Source: Capillimicrobium parvum
Lineage (GTDB): Bacteria > Actinomycetota > Thermoleophilia > Solirubrobacterales > Solirubrobacteraceae
Reading direction: 5' to 3'
Assembly: GCF_021172045.1 (NCBI RefSeq)
Contig: NZ_CP087164.1
Coordinates: 3,844,001-3,908,000, forward strand
Length of the DNA stretch: 64,000 nucleotides
The position numbers and the translations under genes are program-made. Shown here in pieces: positions 56,890 to 64,000 of this stretch; within the stretch, counting starts at the first letter, position 1, and each line of letters starts with the position of its first letter. Under the pieces are notes generated by a model. It was not told where the DNA came from and did not search any database. It worked only from the letters and a program-made list of their open reading frames with translations.

Positions 56890-58134
56890 ATGGAGGCTTC
56901 AGCGACCGTCCCCGACTCGATCCCGGTCCCCGAGCCGGATCTCACGCCCGCCGACATGATCGCCCGGGCCCGCGCGCTCGTCCCGATGCTGCGCGAGCAG
57001 CAGGACGAGGCCGAGGAGCGCGGGCACTACTCCGAGACCGTGCACGAGGCGTTCCTGAAGGCGGGCTTCTCGCGCACCACGCAGCCGCGGCGCTTCGGCG
57101 GCTACGAGTTCGGCTTGCGCACCTTCCTGGAGACGATGGTCATCATCTCCACGGGGGACCCCGGGACCGGCTGGTGCCTGACGCTGGGCTCCAGCCACGC
57201 CTGGCTCGTGGCCAGCCACTTCCCCGAGCAGGCGCAGGCCGAGATGTTCGGGCCGGACGGCGACTTCCGCTGCCCGCACCCCGCCGCACCGACCGGTGAG
57301 GGCCGGCGCGTCGACGGCGGCTATCAGGTCAGCGGGCGGTGGCCCTATGCGTCGGGCGTGCCGTACGCGACGTGGGTGTTCGCCACCGGCTTCATCGCCG
57401 GCGACGACCCGCCCATGCCGTACGTGTTCGCGATGCCGCGCAGCCAGGTGACGGTGCTCGACGACTGGGGCGCGCGAGCGGGCACGGTGCTCGGGATGCA
57501 CTCGAGCGGCTCGAACACGTTCGTCGGCGAGGACGTGTTCGTCCCCGAGCGCTTCGTGGTGCCGTTCGACTGGTTCGAGCCGAAGTTCCCCACCCCGGGC
57601 CTGGAGCTGTACGGCAACCCCCTGTACCTCGGCCGCGCGGGCGGGCCGTACCACACGTCGCTCGTCGTGCCGGTGATCGGGGCGGCGCGCGCCGCGCTCG
57701 ACGCCTTCGCCGACCACATCCGCGAGAAGCCGACGACCTTCCAGCCGCAGATCCCGCGCTACCGGTTCCACGAGGACCAGCGCGCGTACGGCCAGGCGAT
57801 GGCGATGACCGACGCCGCGGAGACCATCCTGTACGGCTTCGCCGACCAGTACCAGGAGGCGCTCGAGCAGTCGGTCGCGCGCGGCGAGCCGGTCGACGTC
57901 CGCCAGGACGCCCGCTGGTGGGCGCTCATCCAGCAGGCGGGCGGCCTGGCCGCCGGCGCCGTCGAGACGCTCGTGCACCGCGCGACGTCGAGCACGTCCG
58001 GCCGCGGCGAGCGCCTCGGCCGCTACTTCCGCGACGTGACGATGTACCGCCAGCACATCTCGGCGCAGCAGGGCGACTTCGCCGTCCGCAACGCGGCGAT
58101 GTACCTCGGGGCCTCGGACCGCTGGTTGTTCTGA
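56890..58134 (+). CDS. acyl-CoA-dehydrogenase-fold flavin monooxygenase (HsaA/HpaH-like oxygenase)
   Basis: 414 residues. N-terminal helices with LREQQDEAEERGHYSETVHEA, then GFSRTTQPRRFGGYEFGLR, GDPGTGWCLTLGSSHAWL, the beta-domain GYQVSGRWPYASGV, and a C-terminal helical part (TSLVVPVIGAARAALDAF; SASRGERLGRYFRDV-like end with MYRQHISAQQ). This matches two-component flavin hydroxylases of the acyl-CoA dehydrogenase fold (HsaA, 4-HPA or dibenzothiophene type) rather than true acyl-CoA dehydrogenases. It needs a separate flavin reductase, not seen nearby. Aromatic or heterocyclic substrate by inference. Confidence 0.8.
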   Translation: MEASATVPDSIPVPEPDLTPADMIARARALVPMLREQQDEAEERGHYSETVHEAFLKAGFSRTTQPRRFGGYEFGLRTFLETMVIISTGDPGTGWCLTLGSSHAWLVASHFPEQAQAEMFGPDGDFRCPHPAAPTGEGRRVDGGYQVSGRWPYASGVPYATWVFATGFIAGDDPPMPYVFAMPRSQVTVLDDWGARAGTVLGMHSSGSNTFVGEDVFVPERFVVPFDWFEPKFPTPGLELYGNPLYLGRAGGPYHTSLVVPVIGAARAALDAFADHIREKPTTFQPQIPRYRFHEDQRAYGQAMAMTDAAETILYGFADQYQEALEQSVARGEPVDVRQDARWWALIQQAGGLAAGAVETLVHRATSSTSGRGERLGRYFRDVTMYRQHISAQQGDFAVRNAAMYLGASDRWLF

Positions 58135-58147
58135 TCCTCCGCCGCGC

Positions 58148-59566
58148 TCAGCGCTCCGGCCACTTGTCGGCCCACGGCCGCGCTCGCTCGAAGGACGCCG
58201 CCGCCTGCAGCACCTCGCGGTCGGCGTGCAGGCCGCCGGCGAGCTGGAGGCCGACCGGCCGGCCGTCGCCGGTGAAGCCCGCGGGGACCGTGATCGCCGG
58301 GGTCCCGGTCATGTTGTACGGGTAGGTCAGCAGCCAGCCGAGCAGGCGCCGCCGCAGCGGCTCGTCCTGCAGATGCGGCGGGCAGAACTCGTCGGCCCCG
58401 AACGCCGGCGAGGCGAGCGTCGGGCTGGCGAGCAGGTCGTGGTCGGCCATGAACGCCGCGAAGCGGTCGTAGTGGGCCCCGCGGGCGTCGCCGGCCACCG
58501 ACGCCCGCACCGTCGGCAGCTGCGCCCCCTCGTGCAGGAGGTCGATGAGGTCGTCGTCGACCTGCCCGCGCCATGCCTCCCAGTCGTCGACCATCTCCCA
58601 CTCCGAGGCGAAGCCGGGCAGCCAGACGCCCTCCCACATCGCCTGTTCGGGGTCGTCCCAGCCGGGGTCGGCCTCGACGATCGTGCAGCCGAGCTCCTCG
58701 AACGCGCGCACCGCGCGGGCGCAGATCTCGACCACCTCGGGGTCGACCTGCGCGAAGCCGAGATCCGGCGACCAGGCGATGCGCAGGCCCGAGACGTCGC
58801 GCTCGGTGGCGGCGAGGAAGCCGCCGCTCGCGTCGGGCAGCGTCAGCGGGTCCTCGGGGTCGGGGCCCGCGACGACGTCCATCATGAGCCCCGCGTCGGC
58901 GACCGTGCGCGTGATCGGGCCGTGGAACGCCCACGTGTGGTGGCGGCCCGCGAGCACGGTCTGCGGAATGCGGCCGATCGACGGCTTGAGGCCCACCACG
59001 CCGTTCAGCGAGGCGGGGATCCGCACGGACCCGGCGCCGTCGCTGCCCTCGGCCAGCGGCCCGAGACCCGCGGCGACCGCGGCCGCCGCACCGCCGCTGG
59101 AGCCGCCCGGCGTCAGGCCCTGGCGCCACGCGTTGTGGGTTGCGCCGAAGATGTGGTTGTCGGTGCCGCCGTAGTAGCCGCTCTCCGGCGAGTTCGTCTT
59201 GCCGAGAAACAGCCCGCCCGCGTCGCGCATCCGCCGGTACACCGCCGCGTCCCGCGTGCCGACGTTGTCCTTCAGCGGCATGAGCCCGAACGTCAGCGGC
59301 AGGCCGGCGATCGACGTCAGCTCCTTGATGGAGTACGGCACGCCGTGCAGCGGGCCGAGCTCACCGCCGTCGGCCATGGCGTCGGTGAGGGCGCGCGCGT
59401 CGGCGCGCACCTGGTCGGGGTCGTGGACGACGAACGCGTTCATGTCGCCGTCGATGCGGGCGATCCGCTCCAGCACCGCCTCGGCGACGTCGCTCGGCGT
59501 GACGTCGCGCGAGCGGATGCGATCGCGCAGCTCGAGCGCGGTCAGGAAACAGAGATCCTCGGCCAT
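58148..59566 (-). CDS. amidase signature family enzyme
   Basis: 472 residues. The Ser-cisSer-Lys triad is visible: Lys81 in PYSIKEL, Ser156 in TPGGSSGGAAA and nucleophile Ser180 in SDGAGSVRIPA. The C-terminus has GTPAITVPAGFTGDGRPVGL. It hydrolyses amides or esters; relatives include aryl-acylamidases and 6-aminohexanoate-dimer hydrolases. ATG 59566 follows GGAGCTGACG, only 2 bp after the CMD stop (59569), so they form an operon. Substrate unknown. Confidence 0.92.
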   Translation of the reverse strand: MAEDLCFLTALELRDRIRSRDVTPSDVAEAVLERIARIDGDMNAFVVHDPDQVRADARALTDAMADGGELGPLHGVPYSIKELTSIAGLPLTFGLMPLKDNVGTRDAAVYRRMRDAGGLFLGKTNSPESGYYGGTDNHIFGATHNAWRQGLTPGGSSGGAAAAVAAGLGPLAEGSDGAGSVRIPASLNGVVGLKPSIGRIPQTVLAGRHHTWAFHGPITRTVADAGLMMDVVAGPDPEDPLTLPDASGGFLAATERDVSGLRIAWSPDLGFAQVDPEVVEICARAVRAFEELGCTIVEADPGWDDPEQAMWEGVWLPGFASEWEMVDDWEAWRGQVDDDLIDLLHEGAQLPTVRASVAGDARGAHYDRFAAFMADHDLLASPTLASPAFGADEFCPPHLQDEPLRRRLLGWLLTYPYNMTGTPAITVPAGFTGDGRPVGLQLAGGLHADREVLQAAASFERARPWADKWPER

Positions 59567-59568
59567 CG

Positions 59569-60129
59569 TCAGCTCCGGGGCAGCGGGCAGGCGGTGGTCT
59601 CGAGCGACAGCACGGCGAGCATCCGCCCGAAGCCGATGTACTGCCCGGCCATCATCATGAGCTCGAGGATCTGCGCGTCGTCGAAGTGCTCGCGCAGCGC
59701 GGCGATGTCGCGGTCGTCGATGTCGTGGTGCTCGAGCGCGAGGCGCTCCGCGAAGGCAACCGCCGCCTTCTCCGCGGGCGAGTACGCGTCGGACCCCTCG
59801 TAGCCGTCGATGCCGATCGCCTCGGCCTCGTCGACGCTGTCGACGGCCAGCCGCGCGGCCTTGCACGTCCGGCACCCGTTGAGCGTGGCGATCCGCAGCC
59901 GCACGAGCTCCTTCTGCCGGGCGGACAGGCGGGCGAACGGCTCCGCGTCCCCGCTGCTCGTGTGCCAGGGGTAGTAGAAGCGCGTCAGGTACATCTCGAG
60001 CAGCTCGGGCGCCGGCGCGAAGGCGCGGGCGACGTGGCGCGAGGACCAGTCCTCGTCGGGCACCGACTCGTGCAGCTCGCGCAGATATCCGTCCAGCTCG
60101 TCCGGTGCGGTCAGCGGCAGCCGTGACAT
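59569..60129 (-). CDS. carboxymuconolactone decarboxylase family protein, AhpD-like with CxxC
   Basis: 186 residues. The CMD domain has RLRIATLNGCRTCKAARLAV with the redox pair Cys86/Cys89, and EKAAVAFAERLALEHHDIDD. The CxxC places it with AhpD-type alkylhydroperoxidases rather than with the decarboxylase at 8453. It probably acts as a thiol-dependent peroxidase or thioredoxin-like reductant. First gene of the pair with the amidase. Confidence 0.87.
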   Translation of the reverse strand: MSRLPLTAPDELDGYLRELHESVPDEDWSSRHVARAFAPAPELLEMYLTRFYYPWHTSSGDAEPFARLSARQKELVRLRIATLNGCRTCKAARLAVDSVDEAEAIGIDGYEGSDAYSPAEKAAVAFAERLALEHHDIDDRDIAALREHFDDAQILELMMMAGQYIGFGRMLAVLSLETTACPLPRS

Positions 60130-60481
60130 GGGCGCTCTCCCTTTTTCCGAAGTGCGATCACCGTAGGTCAGGACAAGCCCGCTGCTCGACCGCTCGGGAG
60201 CGCACCCTTGCGGTTTTCGACAAGGGCGCGTGAGGATCAGGCCGCGGACATGCGCGGGATCGGCTTCACGGCACCGCCGCCGCAGCCGTGGTCAGCGTCG
60301 GCAAAACGCCCTCCTCCGAGGGGGAAGTGCGCGCAGGCTGGAACGCCCGTTCCGCGCGCACGTGAGGCCGCCTGCACGCAAGTTGGCGCCCGCTGCACGC
60401 CGCGCAGGCACTTTTGGCCCGAAAAACACCTGCACAGAGGCAACTTTTTGGCTGAGCGCCACAGTCTGCTTTGTATTGGAC
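60130..60481. other. 352-bp intergenic region with several hairpins upstream of the methyltransferase
   Basis: No gene. Hairpins on the plus strand: CCCTTG-10 nt-CAAGGG (60205-60226); CCCTC-CTCC-GAGGG (60309-60322); and GTGCGCGC (60327-60334) with GCGCGCAC (60354-60361) enclosing GGAACG-CC-CGTTCC (60340-60353) with a 5-base bulge AGGCT. The final 100 bp before the ATG at 60482 are AT-richer, with two T-runs (CACTTTTGG, CAACTTTTTGG). It could be a structured leader for the methyltransferase or a regulatory region between divergent genes. I do not recognise a known riboswitch. Confidence 0.55.
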
Positions 60482-61273
60482 ATGCAAACGCTCTCCAATA
60501 CACCGGCCTTGGCTGCCTACGAGGCCCTCGCTCCGACGTACGACGTCTTCACCGCCGAGCACGATCACGACCGCTGGCTGAGGCGCCTCGACGGCATCGT
60601 CGAAGAGCATGGGATCGGCGGCTATCGACTGCTCGACGTGGGCTGCGGGACGGGCAAGAGCGCCCGGCCGATGCTCCTGCGCGGCTATGCGGTGACCGCC
60701 TGCGACATCTCTCCGGGGATGGTCGCGATCGCCCGCGAGCGCCTCGGTCCGACGGCCGACGTCTTCGTCGCCGACATGCGCGACCTGCCCGGCGACCTGG
60801 ACACGTTCGACCTCGTCACCTGCCTGGACGATGCGGTCAACTACCTCACGACCCGCGACGACCTGCTGGCCGCGTTCGAGTCCGTGGAGCGGGTCCTCGC
60901 CCCCGACGGGCTGTACCTGTTCGACGTCAACACGATGCTCGCCTACGAGACGTCGTTCGCCAGCGACTTCGTCGCGGAGTCGCCCGACGCGGTGTTCTGC
61001 TGGCGGGCGGGACAGGAGGCGGCCGGCGAGCCGGACAGCGCCTACAGCGCCATGCTCGACACGTTCGTGCTCGAGGCCGACGGGCGCTGGTCACGAACGA
61101 CGAGCCGCCATGAGCAGCGGCACTTCAGCGACGAGACGATCCGCGCGTGCCTCGCCGAGGCCGGGCTGCAGTGCGTGGACATGATCGGCCAGGCTCCGGG
61201 CGTCCAGCTCAGCCGGCCGGTCGACGAGACCGTCCACCACAAGTGCGTCTACCTGGCCCGCCACGAAGCATGA
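60482..61273 (+). CDS. SAM-dependent class I methyltransferase
   Basis: 263 residues. Motif I is LLDVGCGTGKSARPMLLRG (residues 50-70), then VTACDISPGMVAIARERLG, FDLVTCLDDAVNYLTTRDDL, and VLAPDGLYLFDVN. This is the methyltransferase-25 type fold acting on small molecules. ATG 60482 is chosen because the upstream frame runs through the hairpin region without coding-like sequence. No partner genes; substrate unknown. The stop is 17 bp from the convergent end of the ArsR-like gene. Confidence 0.87.
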   Translation: MQTLSNTPALAAYEALAPTYDVFTAEHDHDRWLRRLDGIVEEHGIGGYRLLDVGCGTGKSARPMLLRGYAVTACDISPGMVAIARERLGPTADVFVADMRDLPGDLDTFDLVTCLDDAVNYLTTRDDLLAAFESVERVLAPDGLYLFDVNTMLAYETSFASDFVAESPDAVFCWRAGQEAAGEPDSAYSAMLDTFVLEADGRWSRTTSRHEQRHFSDETIRACLAEAGLQCVDMIGQAPGVQLSRPVDETVHHKCVYLARHEA

Positions 61274-61290
61274 CCGTGGCGGGCGGGGGC

Positions 61291-62079
61291 TCAGTCGACC
61301 GGCACGAGCTCGCGCTCGGGGATGCGCGCCTCCAGGGTGCGCGCCTCCGCCGCGTGCGCGGCCGCTGCCACGACGCGGAGCTGGTCGGCCATGCTGGCGA
61401 CCAGCGCCCAGTCGGTGCGCGGGCTCGTCAACGACTGCAGCATGTCCTCGCACATGCTCCAGGACCGGTCGAGGGCCTCGTCGGCCGAGAACGACGCATC
61501 GTCGTCGTGGCCGTGCGACCGGCCGCCGCCGCTCGGCGCGCGCTCGAACAGCATGAGGATGGCGCCGGCGTTGACCGGCGAGCCGTCGTGCGCGTCCGCG
61601 GGCTGCTGGGCCGCCTCCTCCTGGAGCGCCTCGATGCGCTCGAGCAGGCCGGCGAACTCGCGGGTGAGGGTCGTCCACTGCTCCTCGCTGACGGTCAGCG
61701 ACGAGCGGCTGAGGTGGATGTCCGTGCGGTCGAACCCGCCCGCCTCGAGCGCGGCGAGCGTGGCCGTCTGCGTGTGGGCGAGCGTCGCGGCGACCGCCGC
61801 CTCGCGCGCGGCCGTGGAGATGGAGCCGTACTCGGTGTCGTCGAAGAAGGGCAGGCGGGCGAGCTCGTACGTGATGCCGCGCGACGTGCGCATGCTGCAC
61901 AGCAGGCCAGCGCGCTCGAGCACGCGCGCGTGACGCTGGACGGTGCGGCGATCGGCGCCGACCTCGGCGGAGAGGGCGTCCAGACCGACCGAGCCGCCGT
62001 CGAGGGCGGAGATGATGCGAATGCGCAGTGGATGGGCGATCGACCGCGCCAACTGCGGCGCCCGGTCCGTGGTGGACAT
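61291..62079 (-). CDS. ArsR-like winged-helix regulator with long C-terminal domain
   Basis: 262 residues from ATG 62079, which follows AAAGGA. HTH at about 10-85 (LARSIAHPLRIRIISALDGG; GADRRTVQRHARVLERAGLL), as in ArsR/HTH_20 regulators. The rest is helical, with DIHLSRSSLTVSEEQWTTL (a segment common in actinobacterial regulators of this type) and a GGGRSHGHDDD linker. No metal-binding Cys pair typical of metal sensors. It is divergent from the leader and XRE gene at 62202-62545. Confidence 0.82.
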   Translation of the reverse strand: MSTTDRAPQLARSIAHPLRIRIISALDGGSVGLDALSAEVGADRRTVQRHARVLERAGLLCSMRTSRGITYELARLPFFDDTEYGSISTAAREAAVAATLAHTQTATLAALEAGGFDRTDIHLSRSSLTVSEEQWTTLTREFAGLLERIEALQEEAAQQPADAHDGSPVNAGAILMLFERAPSGGGRSHGHDDDASFSADEALDRSWSMCEDMLQSLTSPRTDWALVASMADQLRVVAAAAHAAEARTLEARIPERELVPVD

Positions 62080-62189
62080 CTCGATCCTTTCTTCGTGCGA
62101 CCGGTCAGAGGCCGGCGATTGCTTGATGCTTCTAGCAGACTTCACGTGCCGTGGCGAGCCGAGGACCGGCGCCCGGTAGGCCGAATGAC

Positions 62190-62281
62190 AAGGAGGTGCC
62201 CATGATCCTGAAGCCGTAATACCCCCATCGGACCGACGGGGGTCGGAAGCCTGGCTTCCGGCCCCCGTCTACCGTAGGTAG
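62190..62281 (+). promoter_or_regulatory. attenuator-like leader with mutually exclusive hairpins
   Basis: After the leader peptide stop, ACCCCC (62221-62226) can pair with GGGGGT (62238-62243), extended by TCG/CGA inside. Alternatively GACGGGGGTCGGAAGC (62235-62250) pairs along 16 positions with GCTTCCGGCCCCCGTC (62254-62269), loop CTG, with only a G-U wobble. The two share the G-run and exclude each other. A third small hairpin, CTACC-GTA-GGTAG (62269-62281), ends 12 bp before the XRE start codon and contains its only purine-rich stretch. No T-run follows, so control of translation or Rho-type termination is more likely than an intrinsic terminator. Confidence 0.65.
62202..62219 (+). CDS. 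five-codon leader peptide MILKP
   Basis: ATG ATC CTG AAG CCG TAA, preceded by AAGGAGG (62190-62196) at a 5-base spacing, the best ribosome site in the window. It lies immediately before the alternative hairpins and about 75 bp before the XRE gene. The size and position fit a regulatory leader peptide; translation is not proven. Confidence 0.55.
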   Translation: MILKP

Positions 62282-62293
62282 CGTCCGGCGCGC

Positions 62294-62545
62294 ATGTCAG
62301 AGGACGCCCCCTCCCTCGAGGCGCTCGGCCGCGCGGTCCGGCTCCTGCGCCAATCGCGCCGGCTTGCGCAGGACGAGCTTGCCGTGCGCACGGGGCTGCA
62401 CCGCACCTACCTGGGGGGAATCGAACGGGGCGAGCGCAACCCGACGTGGAAGACCCTCGCCACCATCGCGGCCGGCCTCGGCGTGTCGCTGTCGCAGCTC
62501 GTCAAGCGCGCCGAGGACGAAGCGCGCAACGGCGACGCCCCCTGA
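62294..62545 (+). CDS. XRE-family helix-turn-helix regulator
   Basis: 83 residues, essentially one HTH_3 domain: LGRAVRLLRQSRRLAQDELA, VRTGLHRTYLGGIERGERNP (recognition helix with the conserved ERG) and LATIAAGLGVSLSQLV. Such minimal XRE proteins act as dimeric repressors. It is preceded by the leader and hairpins at 62190-62281 and has only a weak ribosome site of its own. Targets unknown; the divergent ArsR-like gene is a candidate. Confidence 0.88.
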   Translation: MSEDAPSLEALGRAVRLLRQSRRLAQDELAVRTGLHRTYLGGIERGERNPTWKTLATIAAGLGVSLSQLVKRAEDEARNGDAP

Positions 62546-62676
62546 CGACCCGCGCGCGGCCGGTGGTCGCGCGTGCCGGGGCGGAGGGCGAACTGGACGG
62601 ATGATCGAGGTGTCTGCGACGCAATTTGGCGCGTATCCGCTCGTATCAGGCGACCTGACGTGGGCGAGGGGTTGAA

Positions 62677-62733
62677 ATACTCACCTTCTTCCGACGATAC
62701 TCATAGTCATCAAATGGATACGGATAGTCGTCA
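62677..62733 (+). promoter_or_regulatory. three direct repeats, about 21-bp period, upstream of the GGDEF gene
   Basis: ATACTCACCTTCTTC (62677), ATACTCATAGTCATC (62697) and ATACGGATAGTCGTC (62718) repeat at 20 and 21 bp, i.e. on one face of the helix. They end 30 bp before the start codon at 62763. Likely binding sites for an activator or repressor; the rest of 62546-62762 shows nothing else. Confidence 0.5.
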
Positions 62734-62762
62734 CCGGATGACGCGCCGTCTCCACGAGCCCC

Positions 62763-63863
62763 ATGAGCACACCCCGCCGCTTCACCCTCGTCACGTCAGC
62801 GACCGAGCTGCCGCCCGTCCCCCTGGTGCCCGCCGAGCGCGACGAGCGCGCGACGATGGCGCGCTGGGGCGGGGCGCTCTGGCTGCTCGCCGCCGCGGTC
62901 GCCGGCGCCGGCCAGCTGGTGCCGGGCGTCCCGCACGACCACAGCGGCCTCGTCTGGGCGCTCGTCGCGGGCCTGGGTGCGTACGGCGCCGCCTGCCTGT
63001 GGGGCGTCATCCCCTGGGCGAGGCTGTCGATCAACTGGCACGTCGCGGCGGTCCTCGCCTTCCAGCCGCTCCTCGCCCTTGGCCTGTGGGCCACCGGCGG
63101 GATCAACTCCTACGTCACCCCGATCCTGCCGCTGGCGATGCTCTACATCGCCTACTTCTTCCCGACCCGGATGGCGTGGATCGGGATCAGCGCGCTCGTG
63201 CTCGCCGCTGCGAGCCCGCTCATCTACACGCCGATCGACGAGGACCTGGCGCTGGCGCGGGTCCTCGCGTTCGCGCTCGCATGCGAGGGCTTCACGCTGA
63301 CGCTGCAGGCGCTCAAGGGCCGGCTCATCTCCGCGGAGCGCCGCCAGCGCGAGCTCGCGCACGTCGACCCGCTCACCGGGCTCGCCAACCGCCGCGGCTT
63401 CGACCTCGCGCTGACGAACGCGCTCCGGGCCGCCGGGGCCCCCACCCAGGGCCGGCGCTCGAGCGACACCGCCCCGCGCGTCGCGCTCCTCATCGTCGAC
63501 GTCGACGACTTCAAGCTCGTCAACGACCGCTACGGCCACACCGCCGGCGACGCCGTGCTGCGCCAGCTCGCCCTCCGCGCGGGCATCGCCATCCGGCCGG
63601 GCGACTGCCTGGCGCGCATCGGCGGCGACGAGCTCGCCCTGGTCGCTCCGGGCGCGGGCGAGCGCGGGGCGCTGCGGCTGTCCTCGGCGCTCCTGCGCGC
63701 GGCCTCGGAGGTGCGCCCCGCACCCGACGCGCCGCCCCTCTCGCTCACCGTGGCCTGGGCGCTCTACCCGCGCGACGGGCACGACGAGGACGCGCTGTTC
63801 CAGGTCGCCGACCAGCGCCTGCACGCGAGCAAGGGCCACCGGCCCGCACACCGCTCCCGCTGA
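62763..63863 (+). CDS. membrane-bound GGDEF diguanylate cyclase
   Basis: 366 residues. An N-terminal membrane part with about six helices (residues 34-180) is followed by a short linker helix (LISAERRQRELAHVDPLTGLANRRGFD) and the GGDEF domain. The active site reads GGDEL (287-291), with Asp in LLIVDVDDFKLVNDRYGH. The inhibitory RxxD site (RPGD, 278-281) is five residues upstream of it. It should therefore make cyclic di-GMP with product inhibition. No EAL domain. ATG 62763. Confidence 0.93.
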   Translation: MSTPRRFTLVTSATELPPVPLVPAERDERATMARWGGALWLLAAAVAGAGQLVPGVPHDHSGLVWALVAGLGAYGAACLWGVIPWARLSINWHVAAVLAFQPLLALGLWATGGINSYVTPILPLAMLYIAYFFPTRMAWIGISALVLAAASPLIYTPIDEDLALARVLAFALACEGFTLTLQALKGRLISAERRQRELAHVDPLTGLANRRGFDLALTNALRAAGAPTQGRRSSDTAPRVALLIVDVDDFKLVNDRYGHTAGDAVLRQLALRAGIAIRPGDCLARIGGDELALVAPGAGERGALRLSSALLRAASEVRPAPDAPPLSLTVAWALYPRDGHDEDALFQVADQRLHASKGHRPAHRSR

Positions 63864-63895
63864 GCGCGGGAACGACGTCCCTCGTTCCCGCTCAG
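63860..63895. terminator. bidirectional terminator overlapping both stop codons
   Basis: CTGAGC-(GC)-GGGAACGA (63860-63875) pairs with TCGTTCCC-GCTCAG (63882-63895), loop of six. The TGA of the GGDEF gene (63861-63863) and the stop of the dehydrogenase (63892-63894, minus) both lie inside the stem. Confidence 0.75.
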
Positions 63896-64000
63896 TCGAA
63901 CACGACGGCCTGGCGCACGGCTTCGCCGCGTGCGAGCCGGTCGAAGCCCTCGTTGATCTCGTCGAGCGTGAGCCGGTGGGTCAGGAGCCGGTCCACGGGC
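63892..64000 (-). CDS. zinc-type alcohol dehydrogenase, C-terminal fragment (continues outside window)
   Basis: 36 codons are visible, running in from the right edge: VDRLLTHRLTLDEINEGFDR then LARGEAVRQAVVFD and stop. This is the conserved end of class III / NDMA- or glutathione-dependent zinc alcohol dehydrogenases (THRLxLdEINEGFDxLxxG). The catalytic and zinc sites lie outside the window. Convergent with the GGDEF gene. Confidence 0.8.
   Translation of the reverse strand, partial: PVDRLLTHRLTLDEINEGFDRLARGEAVRQAVVFD

Noticed and set aside
62235-62269. Rho-independent terminator
   Set aside because: The stem is strong enough, but no T-run follows and it lies upstream of a same-strand gene. 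It is better described as part of an attenuator-like leader.

Overview
The window is very GC-rich DNA (almost every wobble position is G or C, with long antisense open frames) coding on both strands. Lipoprotein-type substrate binding, an AceE-type E1, an ECF42 sigma factor with a DGPF partner, deazaflavin-type enzymes and GTG/TTG starts point to a high-GC actinobacterium. A Thermoleophilia/Solirubrobacterales-like organism is my best guess, but this is inference. I saw no rRNA, tRNA, CRISPR array, phage module or intact transposase.

Layout. (1) 1-13.6 kb is a catabolic region: two alpha/beta hydrolases, two IclR regulators, an orphan sugar-type binding lipoprotein, an MFS exporter, a luciferase-like monooxygenase coupled to an NAD(P)-binding protein, an aldehyde dehydrogenase / fumarylacetoacetase-fold / carboxymuconolactone decarboxylase operon, and divergent to it a trimethylamine-dehydrogenase-like iron-sulfur flavoprotein. 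A CGATTATCG-type palindrome recurs at these promoters. (2) 13.6-16.7 kb is a rearranged patch bounded by a 38-bp direct repeat. It holds two decayed gene remnants, an amine oxidase and a small ferredoxin-fold protein, and it ends in a beheaded VOC gene. (3) 16.7-21.3 kb: malyl-CoA lyase and a glyoxylate-type aminotransferase diverge from a perfect palindrome, next to a LysR regulator and a phosphoribulokinase with no RuBisCO in view. (4) 21.4-25.7 kb: hydantoinase/oxoprolinase A and B subunits with a YCII protein. (5) 25.7-30.6 kb: AceE-type E1 plus E2, a divergent Lrp regulator, and a 1-Cys peroxiredoxin. (6) 30.7-34.8 kb: three MetE-like proteins in one operon controlled by a divergent TetR. 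(7) 34.9-42.2 kb: small proteins, a 168-bp long-stem hairpin, a flippase-like membrane protein, an SDR, an ABC/FtsX exporter and a lipoprotein phosphoesterase. (8) 42.3-51.6 kb: ECF42 sigma factor with DGPF partner and its own promoter, cupin, two F420-type enzymes, a cyclopropane synthase, and a two-gene unit encoding a UGSC-family selenoprotein. (9) 51.6-64 kb: molybdopterin oxidoreductase, penicillin-binding protein, flavin hydroxylase, amidase, methyltransferase, ArsR-like and XRE regulators, and a diguanylate cyclase.

The strongest non-routine signals are: (a) the in-frame UGA at 48483-48485 in a UGSC-family gene, followed at the right distance by a hairpin with the loop GGUCU, so the gene reads as a selenoprotein that plain ORF calling would split in two; (b) the hairpin at 35620-35787, whose outer 33 positions all pair and whose non-Watson-Crick pairs are all G-U in the plus-strand RNA; (c) an attenuator-like leader at 62190-62281 (five-codon peptide MILKP with an ideal ribosome site, then mutually exclusive hairpins) in front of an XRE regulator; and (d) the 38-bp repeat and truncated genes that mark a rearrangement at 13.6-16.7 kb.

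Functional links. Malyl-CoA lyase releases glyoxylate and the divergent aminotransferase is of the class that consumes it. The aldehyde dehydrogenase, FAH-fold and CMD proteins form one operon that would process a ring-cleavage type product. The selenoprotein is translationally overlapped with a thioredoxin-domain partner, which suggests a redox pair.
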